The position numbers and the translations under genes were made by a program. From Acinetobacter brisouioides (GTDB lineage Bacteria; Pseudomonadota; Gammaproteobacteria; Pseudomonadales; Moraxellaceae), in the NCBI RefSeq assembly GCF_004331075.1, contig NZ_SJNX01000007.1, positions 1-64,000 of the forward strand: 64,000 nucleotides of DNA, in the 5' to 3' direction. Numbering within the stretch: the first letter of the stretch is position 1; every line of letters begins with the position of its first letter. Positions 29,454 to 39,472 of the stretch are shown piece after piece. The notes under the pieces are model-generated. The model was not told the DNA's origin, ran no database searches, and saw nothing but the letters and a program-made list of their open reading frames with translations.

Positions 29454-30560
29454 TTATTGGCGTTGTAGCAATTGCTGATACAAGGCAAGCGTGTTTTGAC
29501 ACATATCCTGCAAACTAAACTGCGTCACAGGTGCAACGGTAACAGGTTGTTCAATATGTTGTTGAATGCTACGGAGCAAACTTGCCTGATCATCGACCTC
29601 AATGAGTCCTTGAGGATAGACCTGCGACAGAATCTCTGCGACTCCACCACGGTTCCAGCCAATCACGGGTGTACCGACAGACAATGCTTCAAGTGCTGTA
29701 CGTCCGAACGTTTCTGCCTGATTGGATAATGACAAGACCACATCACTCAATGCCAGCCATTCACGAATATCAGAGCGATGCCCCACAAAGGTAATATGTT
29801 CGGTTAAACCTTGCTGTTGCACGTTACTTTGCAATTCATCCAAATAGGCTTGTTTCTTTGTATCAGCACCGCCAACAACCAAAGCATGAATTTGTGGATA
29901 TTGCTGCTTTAATTGGGTCATCAATTGAATCAAGGTTTCATGACCTTTCAGACGAGTAATGCGTCCAGGTAAGCACAGCAGAAACTTGTTTTCTAGTTGA
30001 GGGTAGTCGTTATAAACCTGATTTAGCCATTGCGCAGTGGGTTGATAGCCATGTGGAAAGGCTTTGGGATCAATACCACGGTAAATCCGCACAATATCGT
30101 GCGGTGGGCACTCTGGGTAATTCTGCCGAATGTACTCAACGACACTGTCAGATACCGCAATCACTTTTTCAGCATGCGTCATAACAGCACTGTAGCGATT
30201 GACTGAATAAAAGCCATGCACTGTACTCACCAAATGCGGGCGGCGAGATGCAGGAATGCCTCTTAACGCAAAATGGGTCAGCCATGCAGGCACACGCGAG
30301 CGTACATGCACAATATCAGGCTGATGCTGCTCAATGATTTTTCTCAGTGGGCGAATTTGCCACAGGCTCGACAAGGCTTTTTTATGAATGGGCAGTTGAA
30401 TATGAGTTGAACCTTCAGCTTCAAGTTCAGGCACCAATCGCCCACCGTTGGAAACCACCAACGATTTGTGTCCTTGCTGTACCAGTGCCCGTGCAATTTC
30501 TAATGTCCCGCGTTCTACACCACCACTGTTCAGTTCTGGAAGAAGCTGCATCACTTTCAT
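29454..30560 (-). CDS. GT4-family glycosyltransferase (lipooligosaccharide-type)
   Basis: A 368-residue GT-B fold glycosyltransferase, family 4. The N-terminal half starts MKVMQLLPELNSGGVERGTL, typical of lipopolysaccharide/LOS sugar transferases. The C-terminal half has LPGRITRLKGHETLI and the EX7E donor motif within AETFGRTALEALSVGTPVIG. It begins 15 bp after a lipid A-type acyltransferase gene, suggesting joint envelope glycolipid synthesis. The sugar donor and acceptor are not shown by sequence. Confidence 0.85.
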   Translation of the reverse strand: MKVMQLLPELNSGGVERGTLEIARALVQQGHKSLVVSNGGRLVPELEAEGSTHIQLPIHKKALSSLWQIRPLRKIIEQHQPDIVHVRSRVPAWLTHFALRGIPASRRPHLVSTVHGFYSVNRYSAVMTHAEKVIAVSDSVVEYIRQNYPECPPHDIVRIYRGIDPKAFPHGYQPTAQWLNQVYNDYPQLENKFLLCLPGRITRLKGHETLIQLMTQLKQQYPQIHALVVGGADTKKQAYLDELQSNVQQQGLTEHITFVGHRSDIREWLALSDVVLSLSNQAETFGRTALEALSVGTPVIGWNRGGVAEILSQVYPQGLIEVDDQASLLRSIQQHIEQPVTVAPVTQFSLQDMCQNTLALYQQLLQRQ

Positions 30561-30575
30561 GCTGAATTCCTGATT

Positions 30576-31511
30576 TTAATAAATTTTGTCGTAGCCTTCA
30601 GGGCGAGTTTTAAAGCGGCGATGAAACCACATATACTGTGTCGGTGCGATACGAAGCTGATTTTCAATAATTTTATTGACACGGGTTGCATCATCGACTT
30701 CATCTTCTGAGGGTAAATTGTCAACAGGAGGTTCAATCAAAATATGATAACGAGGATCAGCTTCATCACCATAACGATAAAAATACAGTGGAATTGCCGC
30801 AGCTTTGGAAATTTTTAATAAACGTCTATGCGCTGTAACGGTTGCTGCAGGAATACCAAAAAAAGGCGCCATGACGCCTTGTTTTAAACCGAAATCTTGA
30901 TCGGGGCTGTACCAGATGGCACGTCCATTTTTAAGATGACGAATCAGACCGCGCATATCATCATGGTCGATTTGGTGTTTATAAATTGTGGCACGACAAC
31001 GGTAAATCAGCATGTCCAGTAACGGGTTGTTTTGTGGACGATAGACGACATCAGGTTCAAAGTATTGTGCGCATACATAGCCACCTGCATCAAGTAAGGT
31101 GCTGTGTGTACCGAGTAGGAGTACGCCCTGACCTTGTTGCTGGGCATGAGTAATATGTTCCAGACCTTCAATGGTGACACGATCTTTAAACCATTGTGGC
31201 TTATACCATGCATTCAAGGTTTCAAATGTCCCGAGCATCATGTCGACAAAAACTTGCTTGGCATGTATCTCAACGTCGTCGCGTGACCATTCTGGAAAAC
31301 ACACTTCTAGGTTGCGAATGGTGGTTTTGCGGCGGGACTTGAGATACTTCCATGCCAGATTGGCAAGTACATGTGCCAGACGACGCTGAACTGCCCACGG
31401 TAATATGGCAAGAAGCATAAGAAAGACAATGGTGATCCACACGCCCCAATATTTGGGTAGCAGAAAAGACCATTGAAATTGACCTGGGATATAATCTTGC
31501 TGTTTACTCAT
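30576..31511 (-). CDS. Late lipid A acyltransferase (LpxL/LpxM family)
   Basis: A 311-residue inner-membrane acyltransferase that adds secondary acyl chains to lipid A. It has one N-terminal membrane segment (YWGVWITIVFLMLLAILPW), the catalytic HX4D motif GTHSTLLDAGG, and the family segments RPQNNPLLDMLIYRCR and YSPDQDFGLKQGVMAPFFG. Whether it is the LpxL or the LpxM orthologue cannot be told by eye. ATG 31511 is preferred; the open frame runs 21 codons further upstream. It is followed by the glycosyltransferase gene. Confidence 0.88.
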   Translation of the reverse strand: MSKQQDYIPGQFQWSFLLPKYWGVWITIVFLMLLAILPWAVQRRLAHVLANLAWKYLKSRRKTTIRNLEVCFPEWSRDDVEIHAKQVFVDMMLGTFETLNAWYKPQWFKDRVTIEGLEHITHAQQQGQGVLLLGTHSTLLDAGGYVCAQYFEPDVVYRPQNNPLLDMLIYRCRATIYKHQIDHDDMRGLIRHLKNGRAIWYSPDQDFGLKQGVMAPFFGIPAATVTAHRRLLKISKAAAIPLYFYRYGDEADPRYHILIEPPVDNLPSEDEVDDATRVNKIIENQLRIAPTQYMWFHRRFKTRPEGYDKIY

Positions 31512-31606
31512 ATGGCGATAAAAACTGAATAAAAACTGCATGCAGTTTAGCATGAACTGATTTTCGAAATTCAACAGTTATTACAATCAGTCTAACCGCG
31601 CCATGA

Positions 31607-32236
31607 TTATTGGCGTTGTTCCAATAAAATGCGTAGGGCAAGTGCAGACAATACCGTTCCCATCAGCCATTTTTGTAACTGTGCCCAAGATGCACGCTGC
31701 TGGAGAAATAGGGCAATATGCGCTGCTGAAAACACAATCATGGCATTCACTGACAGGCTAATCACAATTTGAATCAAACCTAATGAAATCGACTGTGCCA
31801 AAATATGCCCATTTTCAGGGTGAAAAAATTGGGGCAATAACGATAAATACATAATGGCAATTTTGGGATTGAACAGATTGGTCAGAAAACCCATTAGAAA
31901 TAATTTGCTAGGTTGATCGTAGTTTAATGATTTGACGACCAATATCGTGGTTTGTGAGCGAATGGTTTTATAAGCCAAATACAGCAGATAAACTGCACCC
32001 AAAATCCGAATGGCGTCGTAAGCATAAGGAATAGCAACCACAAACGATGTAATCCCAAACGCGGCACACAGCATATAAAACACGAAACCCAATGCCACAC
32101 CTGCCAGTGAAATCAGCCCTGCCAGCCGACCTTGTGAAATCGAGCGTGAAATCAGGTAAATCATGTTCGGGCCTGGAGTCAGTACCATCAGTAAGGACAC
32201 CAGCGCAAATGTAATAACTTGGCTAAAACTGAGCAT
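31607..32236 (-). CDS. LysE/RhtB-family amino-acid exporter
   Basis: A 209-residue inner-membrane protein with about six hydrophobic segments. The N-terminus has VTPGPNMIYLISRSISQGRLAG in two parts, including the family motif PGPN, and the middle has GFLTNLFNPKIAIMYLSLLP. RhtB-type proteins export homoserine, threonine, lysine or similar amino acids; the substrate is unknown. It stands upstream of the acyltransferase gene on the same strand, 95 bp away. Confidence 0.87.
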   Translation of the reverse strand: MLSFSQVITFALVSLLMVLTPGPNMIYLISRSISQGRLAGLISLAGVALGFVFYMLCAAFGITSFVVAIPYAYDAIRILGAVYLLYLAYKTIRSQTTILVVKSLNYDQPSKLFLMGFLTNLFNPKIAIMYLSLLPQFFHPENGHILAQSISLGLIQIVISLSVNAMIVFSAAHIALFLQQRASWAQLQKWLMGTVLSALALRILLEQRQ

Positions 32237-32334
32237 GGCGATGAGGATTCATCTATAGTGATGGGTGTCATTATAGCGAGTGTGATTCAAGATTTGAGCT
32301 AAAATCTGATCAATACACAAAAGCGGAGGGTGCA

Positions 32335-32886
32335 ATGAAAACAATCCGAATTATACAAGGCGATATTACCGAGCTTGCTGTGGATGCGATTGTAAATGCT
32401 GCCAATACTTCACTGCTGGGTGGTGGTGGAGTCGATGGTGCTATTCATCATAAAGGCGGCGCTGAAATTTTAAAGGAATGTCAGCAGATTCGTGCTCGGC
32501 AGGGAGGCTGTGCCGTTGGTGAAGCAGTGATCACTCATGCAGGATTGTTACCTGCACAATATGTGATTCATGCGGTTGGGCCGATCTGGGAAAATGGCAT
32601 GTATGATGAAGATCAGTTTCTTGCAAATGCCTATCGTCATAGTTTGGAGCTGGCCGAGTCCAAACAACTGCATAGCGTGGCTTTCCCCAATATTTCAACA
32701 GGCGTATATGGCTTTCCCAAAGCACGTGCGGTCAATATTGCCTTAGCCACGGTGATAGATTTTTTGAAAACCTCAACTCAGGTGACTGAGGTCATTTTTG
32801 TGTGCTTTGATCAGGAAAATTACCAGATTTATCAGCAAGAAAGTTTAACTCATGCCCAGCAGCAGAGCGATTTGCGCTTACTCTAA
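32335..32886 (+). CDS. Macro-domain ADP-ribose hydrolase
   Basis: A 183-residue single macro domain of the YmdB/MacroD type, which deacetylates O-acetyl-ADP-ribose and removes ADP-ribose from proteins. Visible motifs are [39 protein letters not shown] with the active-site Asn and Asp, and [16 protein letters not shown]. Length and order match the family. A DUF1272 gene follows 18 bp later and is probably co-transcribed. Confidence 0.93.
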   Translation: MKTIRIIQGDITELAVDAIVNAANTSLLGGGGVDGAIHHKGGAEILKECQQIRARQGGCAVGEAVITHAGLLPAQYVIHAVGPIWENGMYDEDQFLANAYRHSLELAESKQLHSVAFPNISTGVYGFPKARAVNIALATVIDFLKTSTQVTEVIFVCFDQENYQIYQQESLTHAQQQSDLRLL

Positions 32887-32904
32887 TTCTAAGGGAAAAT
32901 AATC

Positions 32905-33147
32905 ATGCTAGAGCTTCGCCCTAACTGTGAATGTTGCGATGCTGATTTAGACGTGGATTCTCAAGATGTTTTGATTTGCTCTTTTGAATGTACATTTTGT
33001 TTAGATTGTAGTCAGTCGATTTTGAATTTTATCTGCCCAAACTGTGGCGGTGAACTGGTAAAACGTCCGATTCGCCCAAGCAATAAGCTGGGCAAATATC
33101 CTGCTTCAACCCAGCGAATTTTTAATCCGAATTTAAAAAACAGATAA
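32905..33147 (+). CDS. DUF1272 zinc-ribbon protein
   Basis: An 80-residue protein with eight Cys in Cys-pair motifs: LRPNCECCDADL, FECTFCLDC and ICPNCGGELVKRPIRP. This is the DUF1272 pattern, a small predicted zinc-binding protein of unknown function. It sits directly behind the macro-domain gene on the same strand. Confidence 0.85.
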   Translation: MLELRPNCECCDADLDVDSQDVLICSFECTFCLDCSQSILNFICPNCGGELVKRPIRPSNKLGKYPASTQRIFNPNLKNR

Positions 33148-33241
33148 GCTTATTCTGTAAAAATAGGGATTGATGGAGATCATGGCATGGCTGGTTAAGC
33201 AGCGCTAAGATCAAATAAAGTAACGAGTAAGGAGATATGCT

Positions 33242-33631
33242 GTGAAAAGAATAGGGCAGATGATGGGTGTTGTGACTTTGAGTCTTGTGGTGCAATCAGT
33301 TTTTGCCGCAGATTTGGGGCAGGATATGGAAACACTGGAAAATAATTACGAGCTATTTCAAGAGACGCAAAATACCCAGCAGGCACTGACTGCATTAACT
33401 ACTATGCAGAAGGCGGTATTGGATGCAAAGCAGTCCATACCGATGAAATTGATTGGTCAGCCTGACAATAGCCCAGAGGTTCAAGGGTATCGTAAAGCCT
33501 TGGATGGTTTGGATAAGGAGCTGAGCCAAACCTTGGCTTTGGTTAAAGCTGGAAATTTGCAACAGGCACATGAGCAGGCAATTCCTACGATTGATAATAT
33601 GAGAAAAATTAATCATCAGAAATTTCGCTAG
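33242..33631 (+). CDS. cybC: Cytochrome b562 family protein
   Basis: A 129-residue secreted four-helix protein. The signal peptide ends at VFA (residue 22); the mature protein begins ADLGQDMETLENN, so the haem-ligand Met is mature residue 7 as in E. coli CybC. The C-terminus INHQKFR supplies the His ligand. Both b562 ligands are therefore present, so it should bind haem in the periplasm. The start is GTG 33242 with AAGGAG 7 bp upstream. A bidirectional terminator follows. Its physiological electron partner is unknown. Confidence 0.88.
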   Translation: MKRIGQMMGVVTLSLVVQSVFAADLGQDMETLENNYELFQETQNTQQALTALTTMQKAVLDAKQSIPMKLIGQPDNSPEVQGYRKALDGLDKELSQTLALVKAGNLQQAHEQAIPTIDNMRKINHQKFR

Positions 33632-33677
33632 TTGTCTAGTTTCAAGCAATAACTGAATTTGATCTTATTTCGAATTA

Positions 33678-33711
33678 AAAATTAACCACGCCGTAGCGTG
33701 GTTAATTTTTA
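33678..33711. terminator. Bidirectional terminator between cybC and uup
   Basis: AAAATTAACCACGC (33678-33691) pairs with GCGTGGTTAATTTT (33696-33709) around a CGTA loop, with A/T runs on both sides between convergent genes. Confidence 0.9.
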
Positions 33712-33729
33712 TTCATAAGGCTTGAGGTA

Positions 33730-35640
33730 TTAATTTCCTTTTGCCATATTTTCCAGTTCGTCCCAGCGCTCTAATTTTTCTAATAGAAGCTCATCAATTT
33801 CTGCGAGGCGTTGACTGGCTTGAGTTGCTGCATCGGCATCTTTTAAGAACAATGAACCATCGGCAAGTTGTGCAGAGAGTTCACCTTGTTCGGTTTCTAG
33901 ACTTTCAATCTCTGCAGGCAATTGCTCAAGTTCTCGCTGATCTTTGTAGCTCAGTTTGATCTTTTTCGGTGCGGCTTGAGCTGCCAATTTTTCAGCTTCC
34001 GCTTTAGCTTGCGCTTTTTTCACATCGGCTTTTTGATCGACTACTCTATCATCAGGGCGTTGTAACAGATAATCCTGATAACCACCGATATATTCGGCAA
34101 TACCACCTTTGCCATCGAATACCCAAGTTGAGGTCACCACGTTGTCCATAAAGGCACGGTCATGGCTAATTAGCAGTAACGTACCTTTGTACTCCGCCAG
34201 CATATCTTCAAGCAGCTCTAAAGTCACCATGTCGAGGTCATTGGTCGGTTCGTCCATGACGATCAGGTTGGACGGTTTGAGCAGTAATTTTGCGAGTAAG
34301 ATACGGTTACGCTCACCACCCGACAAGGCTTTGACTGGGGTACGGGCACGTTCAGGTGAGAACAGGAAATCCTGCAAATAACTGTAAATATGACGGCGTT
34401 GACCATTCACATCGACAAAGTCAGAACCTTCCGATACGTTGGCAGCCACTGATTTTTCAAGTTCAAGCTGATTACGCAACTGGTCGAAGTAAGCGACTTC
34501 AAGCTGTGTACCTGTTTTTACAGTACCTGTATGTTCAATATCACCCAAAATGGCTTTGATCAGTGTGGTTTTACCGACACCGTTATCACCGACAAGACCA
34601 ATACGGTCGCCGCGCATCACAAGTGCAGAGAAGTCCTTAATCAGTGGTTGATCACCATATTGCACACCCAAATGTTCAATATCGAACACCAGTTTGCCTG
34701 AGCGTTGTGCTTCTTGAACGCCCATGTTGACTTTACCTTGTTGGAAACGACGCGCTTTGGATTCTTCGCGTAGCGATTTTAATGCACGCACACGACCTTC
34801 GTTACGGGTACGACGCGCTTTAATGCCTTGACGAATCCAGGCTTCTTCTTCAGCCAGTTTTTTGTCAAACAGGGCATTTTGCTTTTCTTCAGCTTCAAGC
34901 TGTTGGGCTTTGAGTTCAATGTAACGCGAATAGTTACCTTCAAAACTACGCAGTGTCCCACGATCCAGTTCCACGATACGTGTCGCGAGACGATCTACAA
35001 AAGAACGGTCATGCGAAATAAACAGCAATGTTAAGTTATTTTGTTCGAGTAAGAATTTTTCTAACCATTCAATGCTTTCCACATCCAAATGGTTGGTCGG
35101 TTCATCCAGCAATAGCACATCAGGTTGGGTCAACAGGGCACGCGCTAACAAGACACGACGCTTACGACCACCCGATAAATCTGCCAGATCAGCATTGGGG
35201 TCTAAGCCCATTTTGCCCAAAATGGTGTTGACCTTGTTTTCTAAAGTCCAGCCATCAAGCTGATCCAGTTTGTGTTGTAGGTCGCCCATGCGTTCACAGG
35301 CAGCCATATCACCCAGCACACAGGCATCGCTTGCGGCATGATATTGTTTTAAAACTTCAGCAGCTTCACCTGCACCATCGGCAACGATATCGGCAACTTT
35401 ACCCGAATCCATTGGGACATCTTGCGCAAGCATGGAAATGGTTAAGCCATTTTGCACCAAAACTTCACCATGATCGGGCAATAAGCTTCCCTCAATCAGT
35501 TTAAGTAAAGTAGACTTACCCTCACCGTTGCGCCCAATCAAACACACTCGTTCGCCACGTTCCAAAGTAAAGTTCGCGCCGTCGAGAAGGGCTGGTCCAC
35601 CAAATGCAAGTTGGACATCCCTTAAAGTAATATAGGCCAT
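33730..35640 (-). CDS. uup: ABC-F ATPase Uup
   Basis: A 636-residue ABC-F protein with two ATPase domains and no membrane segment. Domain 1 has Walker A GRNGEGKST and signature LSGGRKRRVLLARALL; domain 2 has GDNGVGKTT and LSGGERNRILLAKLL. They are joined by a charged linker (about residues 235-310). A C-terminal coiled coil (from about residue 555, KIKLSYKDQRELEQLPAEIE) is the Uup hallmark, linked to DNA binding and ribosome-associated roles. It converges with cybC and is divergent from slyX. Confidence 0.94.
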   Translation of the reverse strand: MAYITLRDVQLAFGGPALLDGANFTLERGERVCLIGRNGEGKSTLLKLIEGSLLPDHGEVLVQNGLTISMLAQDVPMDSGKVADIVADGAGEAAEVLKQYHAASDACVLGDMAACERMGDLQHKLDQLDGWTLENKVNTILGKMGLDPNADLADLSGGRKRRVLLARALLTQPDVLLLDEPTNHLDVESIEWLEKFLLEQNNLTLLFISHDRSFVDRLATRIVELDRGTLRSFEGNYSRYIELKAQQLEAEEKQNALFDKKLAEEEAWIRQGIKARRTRNEGRVRALKSLREESKARRFQQGKVNMGVQEAQRSGKLVFDIEHLGVQYGDQPLIKDFSALVMRGDRIGLVGDNGVGKTTLIKAILGDIEHTGTVKTGTQLEVAYFDQLRNQLELEKSVAANVSEGSDFVDVNGQRRHIYSYLQDFLFSPERARTPVKALSGGERNRILLAKLLLKPSNLIVMDEPTNDLDMVTLELLEDMLAEYKGTLLLISHDRAFMDNVVTSTWVFDGKGGIAEYIGGYQDYLLQRPDDRVVDQKADVKKAQAKAEAEKLAAQAAPKKIKLSYKDQRELEQLPAEIESLETEQGELSAQLADGSLFLKDADAATQASQRLAEIDELLLEKLERWDELENMAKGN

Positions 35641-35675
35641 AGAGTTTCCTAAAATCTCAAATTGAGGAGTGTTAA

Positions 35676-35918
35676 ATGACTAAACCACCATACGATGATC
35701 AAGCGTCATTTTCCGCACCCATTGAAGATTTGCAAGTCCGAATTGCATTTTTAGATGAATTAGTTGAACAATTGAATGAACAACTGGCTCGACAAAGCTT
35801 GGAAATTGCGGATTTGCAAAAACAAATGCAGTTTTTGTATCAGCGAGTCGAAGCGGCAGATTTGTCAGAAGGGATTGCGCCGTTTGATCCTTTAACCAAT
35901 AAACCGCCCCATTACTAA
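35676..35918 (+). CDS. slyX: SlyX family protein
   Basis: An 80-residue coiled-coil protein (IEDLQVRIAFLDELVEQLNE, continuing to about residue 60) ending NKPPHY, the conserved SlyX terminus. The function is unknown. It is divergent from uup with 35 bp between start codons. Confidence 0.88.
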   Translation: MTKPPYDDQASFSAPIEDLQVRIAFLDELVEQLNEQLARQSLEIADLQKQMQFLYQRVEAADLSEGIAPFDPLTNKPPHY

Positions 35919-36267
35919 AGCTCGATGGCGTAGATTGAAACAGCATGACGTGGAAAAAAGCACGCATTTATTTTTGATGAACAGAATGTCTTTAATAATG
36001 ACTTGGATCTGAGCACAAAAAAGCGATGGATGCTATTGAGAAGAGCATGAATTGAGCCTTGAAAGCCTAGTTTTATTGAATACAAATATGCCTCCATAGC
36101 AATAAAATGCTACAACTCGGTCGGGGGTAAACTGGTTTTAACCTGCAAAAACTGTAAATATGGCTGCAAACATACCCAAGCTGACCCGCACTTGATCAGG
36201 AAAACTTGCCTTTTCTATTCAGCTTATGTAACTCTAATACAAGATGAATAAATGAAGAACGTCAGGT
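35919..36267. other. 349-bp gap between slyX and the topA neighbour
   Basis: No gene with a start codon and ribosome site is seen. A plus-strand frame at about 36065-36247 encodes CKNCKYGCKH among other residues but has no ATG, GTG or TTG start and is not convincing. No terminator or repeat stands out. Confidence 0.5.
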
Positions 36268-36708
36268 ATGGGTCTTTGGATTACCATTATTATTGTGCTG
36301 TTTGTATTGGGTTCGGTCTTGGGGTTAAGAGTCAACCCGCGTGAAAAAGCACTTGGCATGATGCGTGATAAAGCGCGCAAGATTGGATTGCATCCACGCT
36401 TAATTGCTGCACCAGAATGGACAAAAATACCCAAAGCTACTGAAAACCGCGCCAGTATGGTGGCGTATTACAGTGTGCTACTGCCTGAAGCAAAATTGCC
36501 CTTAATGCGTGCCCGAATTCAGGACGACAAGTTCGAACTGGTCTATGGTGATGACAAATTTAAAGATTATCCCATTGCATTAAAGGGGATTTATGCTATT
36601 GATATGCAGGCGAACTGTATTGGTGCATATTGGGATGAACATGCAGACTTACATGCGACCCAACTGGAAGCAATGAAAGCTTACCTTACAGCTTTGGCTG
36701 AACTTTAA
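36268..36708 (+). CDS. Conserved membrane-anchored protein upstream of topA
   Basis: A 146-residue protein with one N-terminal membrane helix (GLWITIIIVLFVLGSVLGL) and a soluble domain of about 120 residues. I recognise no domain. It ends 29 bp before topA on the same strand and is likely co-transcribed. The strong coding signal and operon position make it a real gene; the function is unknown. Confidence 0.75.
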   Translation: MGLWITIIIVLFVLGSVLGLRVNPREKALGMMRDKARKIGLHPRLIAAPEWTKIPKATENRASMVAYYSVLLPEAKLPLMRARIQDDKFELVYGDDKFKDYPIALKGIYAIDMQANCIGAYWDEHADLHATQLEAMKAYLTALAEL

Positions 36709-36737
36709 AATTTTAGAAATAGGAAACGAATACCATT

Positions 36738-39380
36738 ATGGCGAATGCTCCTCGGTCTAGCGCTAAAACGACTACAGAACAATCCGCGAGTGCGACCAAT
36801 AAGCGTGCACTGGTGATTGTGGAGTCGCCAGCCAAAGCGAAAACCATTAACAAGTATTTGGGGAATGAATATATCGTCAAGTCTTCGGTAGGGCATGTCC
36901 GTGACCTACCGACAGGCGGTTCAGCCAAAACAGGTGAGAAAAAAACCACAACCCGTACCAAGCTGACCGATGCAGAAAAACAGCAAAAAGCCCAGCAATC
37001 TCTGATTAACCGTATGGGCGTTGACCCTGAACATGGTTGGTCTGCGCATTATGAAGTATTGCCAGGCAAAGAACATGTGGTTGCTGAACTGAAAAAACTG
37101 GCTTCACAAGTGGATGAAATCTATCTCGCAACGGACTTGGACCGTGAAGGGGAAGCGATTGCATGGCATTTACGTGAAGTGATTGGTGGTGATGATTCGC
37201 GTTATCGTCGTGTGGTATTTAACGAAATTACCAAAAATGCCATTCAAGAAGCGTTTAAGCACCCAACCCGCCTAGACATTGACCGTGTCAATGCACAGCA
37301 AGCCCGCCGGTTCCTTGACCGTGTAGTCGGCTTTATGATTTCACCACTGCTGTGGGAAAAAATTGCCCGAGGGTTATCGGCAGGACGCGTCCAGTCGGTG
37401 GCTGTGAAACTGGTGGTGGAGCGTGAGCGTGAAATTCGGGCATTTATTCCTGAAGAATACTGGCAGGTTTTTGCAGATACCCAGTCTAAAAAAGACGAGA
37501 TTCGTTTAGAAGCTGTCAAACAGGCAGGAAAAACCCTCAAATTAAAAAATAAAGCCGATACTGATCAGTTGCTTGCAACCTTGCAAGGCGCACAGTACCA
37601 AGTGGCACAGCGCGAAGATAAACCGACTAAGGTAAATCCAAGTGCGCCGTATATCACCTCGACCTTGCAACAGGCAGCCAGTACGCGTTTAGGTTTTTCT
37701 GTAAAGAAAACCATGATGCTGGCACAGCGTTTGTATGAGGCAGGTTTTATTACCTATATGCGTACTGACTCGACATTCTTGAGTAATGATGCAGTCAATA
37801 TGGTACGTGAACATATTGCTAGTCAGTATGGCGCTAAATATTTGCCTGCACAGCCAAACCGTTATGGCAATAAAGCGGGGGCACAAGAAGCGCATGAAGC
37901 CATTCGACCATCCAATGTGGCTTTGGCAGGTGATCAACTGGTTGGTGTAGAACGTGATGCACAGCGTTTATATGACTTGATCTGGCGCCAGTTTGTCGCA
38001 TGTCAGATGACGCCAGCCGAATACCTGTCTTCGACATTGCTGGTTCAGGCAGTTGATATTGAACTCAAAGCCAAAGGTCGAACTTTGGTCTTTGATGGCT
38101 TTACTAAAGTTCGTGGTGCCAATAAATCTGATGATGACGTCTTGTTGCCTGCGGTCAAAGTGGGTGATGTGCTGCAACTGCTCAAGCTTGATCCGAGCCA
38201 GCATTTTACTAAACCACCTGCACGCTTTACCGAAGCTTCTTTGGTAAAAGAACTGGAAAAACGCGGTATTGGTCGACCTTCGACGTATGCAGCAATTATT
38301 TCCACCATTCAGGAACGTGGTTACGTCAAACTGGAAAATCGTCGCTTATTTGCTGAAAAAATGGGTGAAATTGTCACCGACCGTCTGGATGAAAGTTTTA
38401 ATAACCTGATGAACTATGCCTTTACGGCAGATTTGGAAGGTCAGCTTGACAAAGTTGCGATAGGCGAACGTGGCTGGAAAGAGTTGCTCGATACATTCTA
38501 TGGTGACTTTAAAAAGCGTTTGAATGTGGCACAGGGCGAACAGGGTATGCGTCGCAATCAGCCTGTGGAAGTTGCAGATGTACATTGTCCTGAATGTAGC
38601 CGCCCAATGCAGATTCGTACAGGAACAACAGGTGTGTTCTTGGGCTGCTCGGGCTACAACTTACCGCCGAAAGAGCGCTGTAAAGGTACACTGAATTTAA
38701 CGCCAGTTGAATCTTTAGCCATCTTGTCTGATGACGATGGTGCAGAAACTGCTGACCTGATGTCTAAACGTCGCTGTCCAAAATGTGGCACCGCCATGGA
38801 CAGTTATGTGATTGACGGCGGGCGCAAACTGCATGTCTGCGGTAATAATCCCGACTGTGGTGGTTATGAACTTGAAGAAGGCGAGTTCAAAATCAAGGGC
38901 TATGATGGGCCGACCATTCCATGTGATAAATGTGATGGTGACATGCAGTTAAAGACTGGACGTTTTGGTCCTTACTTTGCCTGTACCAGCTGTGAAAATA
39001 CTCGTAAGGTCTTGAAAAATGGTCAACCTGCACCACCGCGTGTCGACCCAATTAAGATGGAACATTTACGTTCAGCCAAACACGATGATTTCTTTGTCTT
39101 GCGTGACGGTGCAGCAGGTCTTTTCTTGGCCGCCAGCAAGTTTCCAAAAGTCCGTGAAACCCGTGCGCCGAAAGTTGCTGAGTTGCGTACCGTTGCTGAA
39201 CAGCTTGATCCAAAATATCAGTATTTGTTAAAAGCTCCAGATACAGACCCTGAAGGTAATACCACGATTGTGAAATTCAGTCGTAAAAATCAGGCACAGT
39301 ATATTGGTTCGGAAACGCCAGAAGGCAAGCCAACCAAATGGAGTCTTGTTTATCAGAACAGTCAGTGGGTTGAAGGCTAA
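36738..39380 (+). CDS. topA: DNA topoisomerase I
   Basis: Type IA topoisomerase that relaxes negative supercoils. The 880-residue protein has the N-terminal TOPRIM domain ([18 protein letters not shown]; acidic triad in [14 protein letters not shown]), the catalytic Tyr340 in [12 protein letters not shown], and three C-terminal zinc-ribbon units with [19 protein letters not shown] and CDKCDGDMQ, then a basic tail. The length is close to the 865 residues of E. coli TopA. A terminator follows. Confidence 0.97.
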   Translation: MANAPRSSAKTTTEQSASATNKRALVIVESPAKAKTINKYLGNEYIVKSSVGHVRDLPTGGSAKTGEKKTTTRTKLTDAEKQQKAQQSLINRMGVDPEHGWSAHYEVLPGKEHVVAELKKLASQVDEIYLATDLDREGEAIAWHLREVIGGDDSRYRRVVFNEITKNAIQEAFKHPTRLDIDRVNAQQARRFLDRVVGFMISPLLWEKIARGLSAGRVQSVAVKLVVEREREIRAFIPEEYWQVFADTQSKKDEIRLEAVKQAGKTLKLKNKADTDQLLATLQGAQYQVAQREDKPTKVNPSAPYITSTLQQAASTRLGFSVKKTMMLAQRLYEAGFITYMRTDSTFLSNDAVNMVREHIASQYGAKYLPAQPNRYGNKAGAQEAHEAIRPSNVALAGDQLVGVERDAQRLYDLIWRQFVACQMTPAEYLSSTLLVQAVDIELKAKGRTLVFDGFTKVRGANKSDDDVLLPAVKVGDVLQLLKLDPSQHFTKPPARFTEASLVKELEKRGIGRPSTYAAIISTIQERGYVKLENRRLFAEKMGEIVTDRLDESFNNLMNYAFTADLEGQLDKVAIGERGWKELLDTFYGDFKKRLNVAQGEQGMRRNQPVEVADVHCPECSRPMQIRTGTTGVFLGCSGYNLPPKERCKGTLNLTPVESLAILSDDDGAETADLMSKRRCPKCGTAMDSYVIDGGRKLHVCGNNPDCGGYELEEGEFKIKGYDGPTIPCDKCDGDMQLKTGRFGPYFACTSCENTRKVLKNGQPAPPRVDPIKMEHLRSAKHDDFFVLRDGAAGLFLAASKFPKVRETRAPKVAELRTVAEQLDPKYQYLLKAPDTDPEGNTTIVKFSRKNQAQYIGSETPEGKPTKWSLVYQNSQWVEG

Positions 39381-39412
39381 GTTTCGATTTAATATTCTCT
39401 AGGAATTCAAAG

Positions 39413-39440
39413 AATGCTGGCAAATTTGCTGGCATTTTTT
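39413..39440 (+). terminator. topA terminator
   Basis: AATGC (39413-39417) pairs with GCATT (39432-39436) around a self-complementary GCAAATTTGC core with two G-T pairs between, followed by a T-run to 39440. Confidence 0.75.
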
Positions 39441-39472
39441 ATAGAAAAAATAATAAATAGGTCATCTGAGAT

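Noticed and set aside
36065..36247. Plus-strand frame containing CKNCKYGCKH upstream of the topA neighbour
   Set aside because: No start codon, no ribosome site, and upstream stop; most likely chance.
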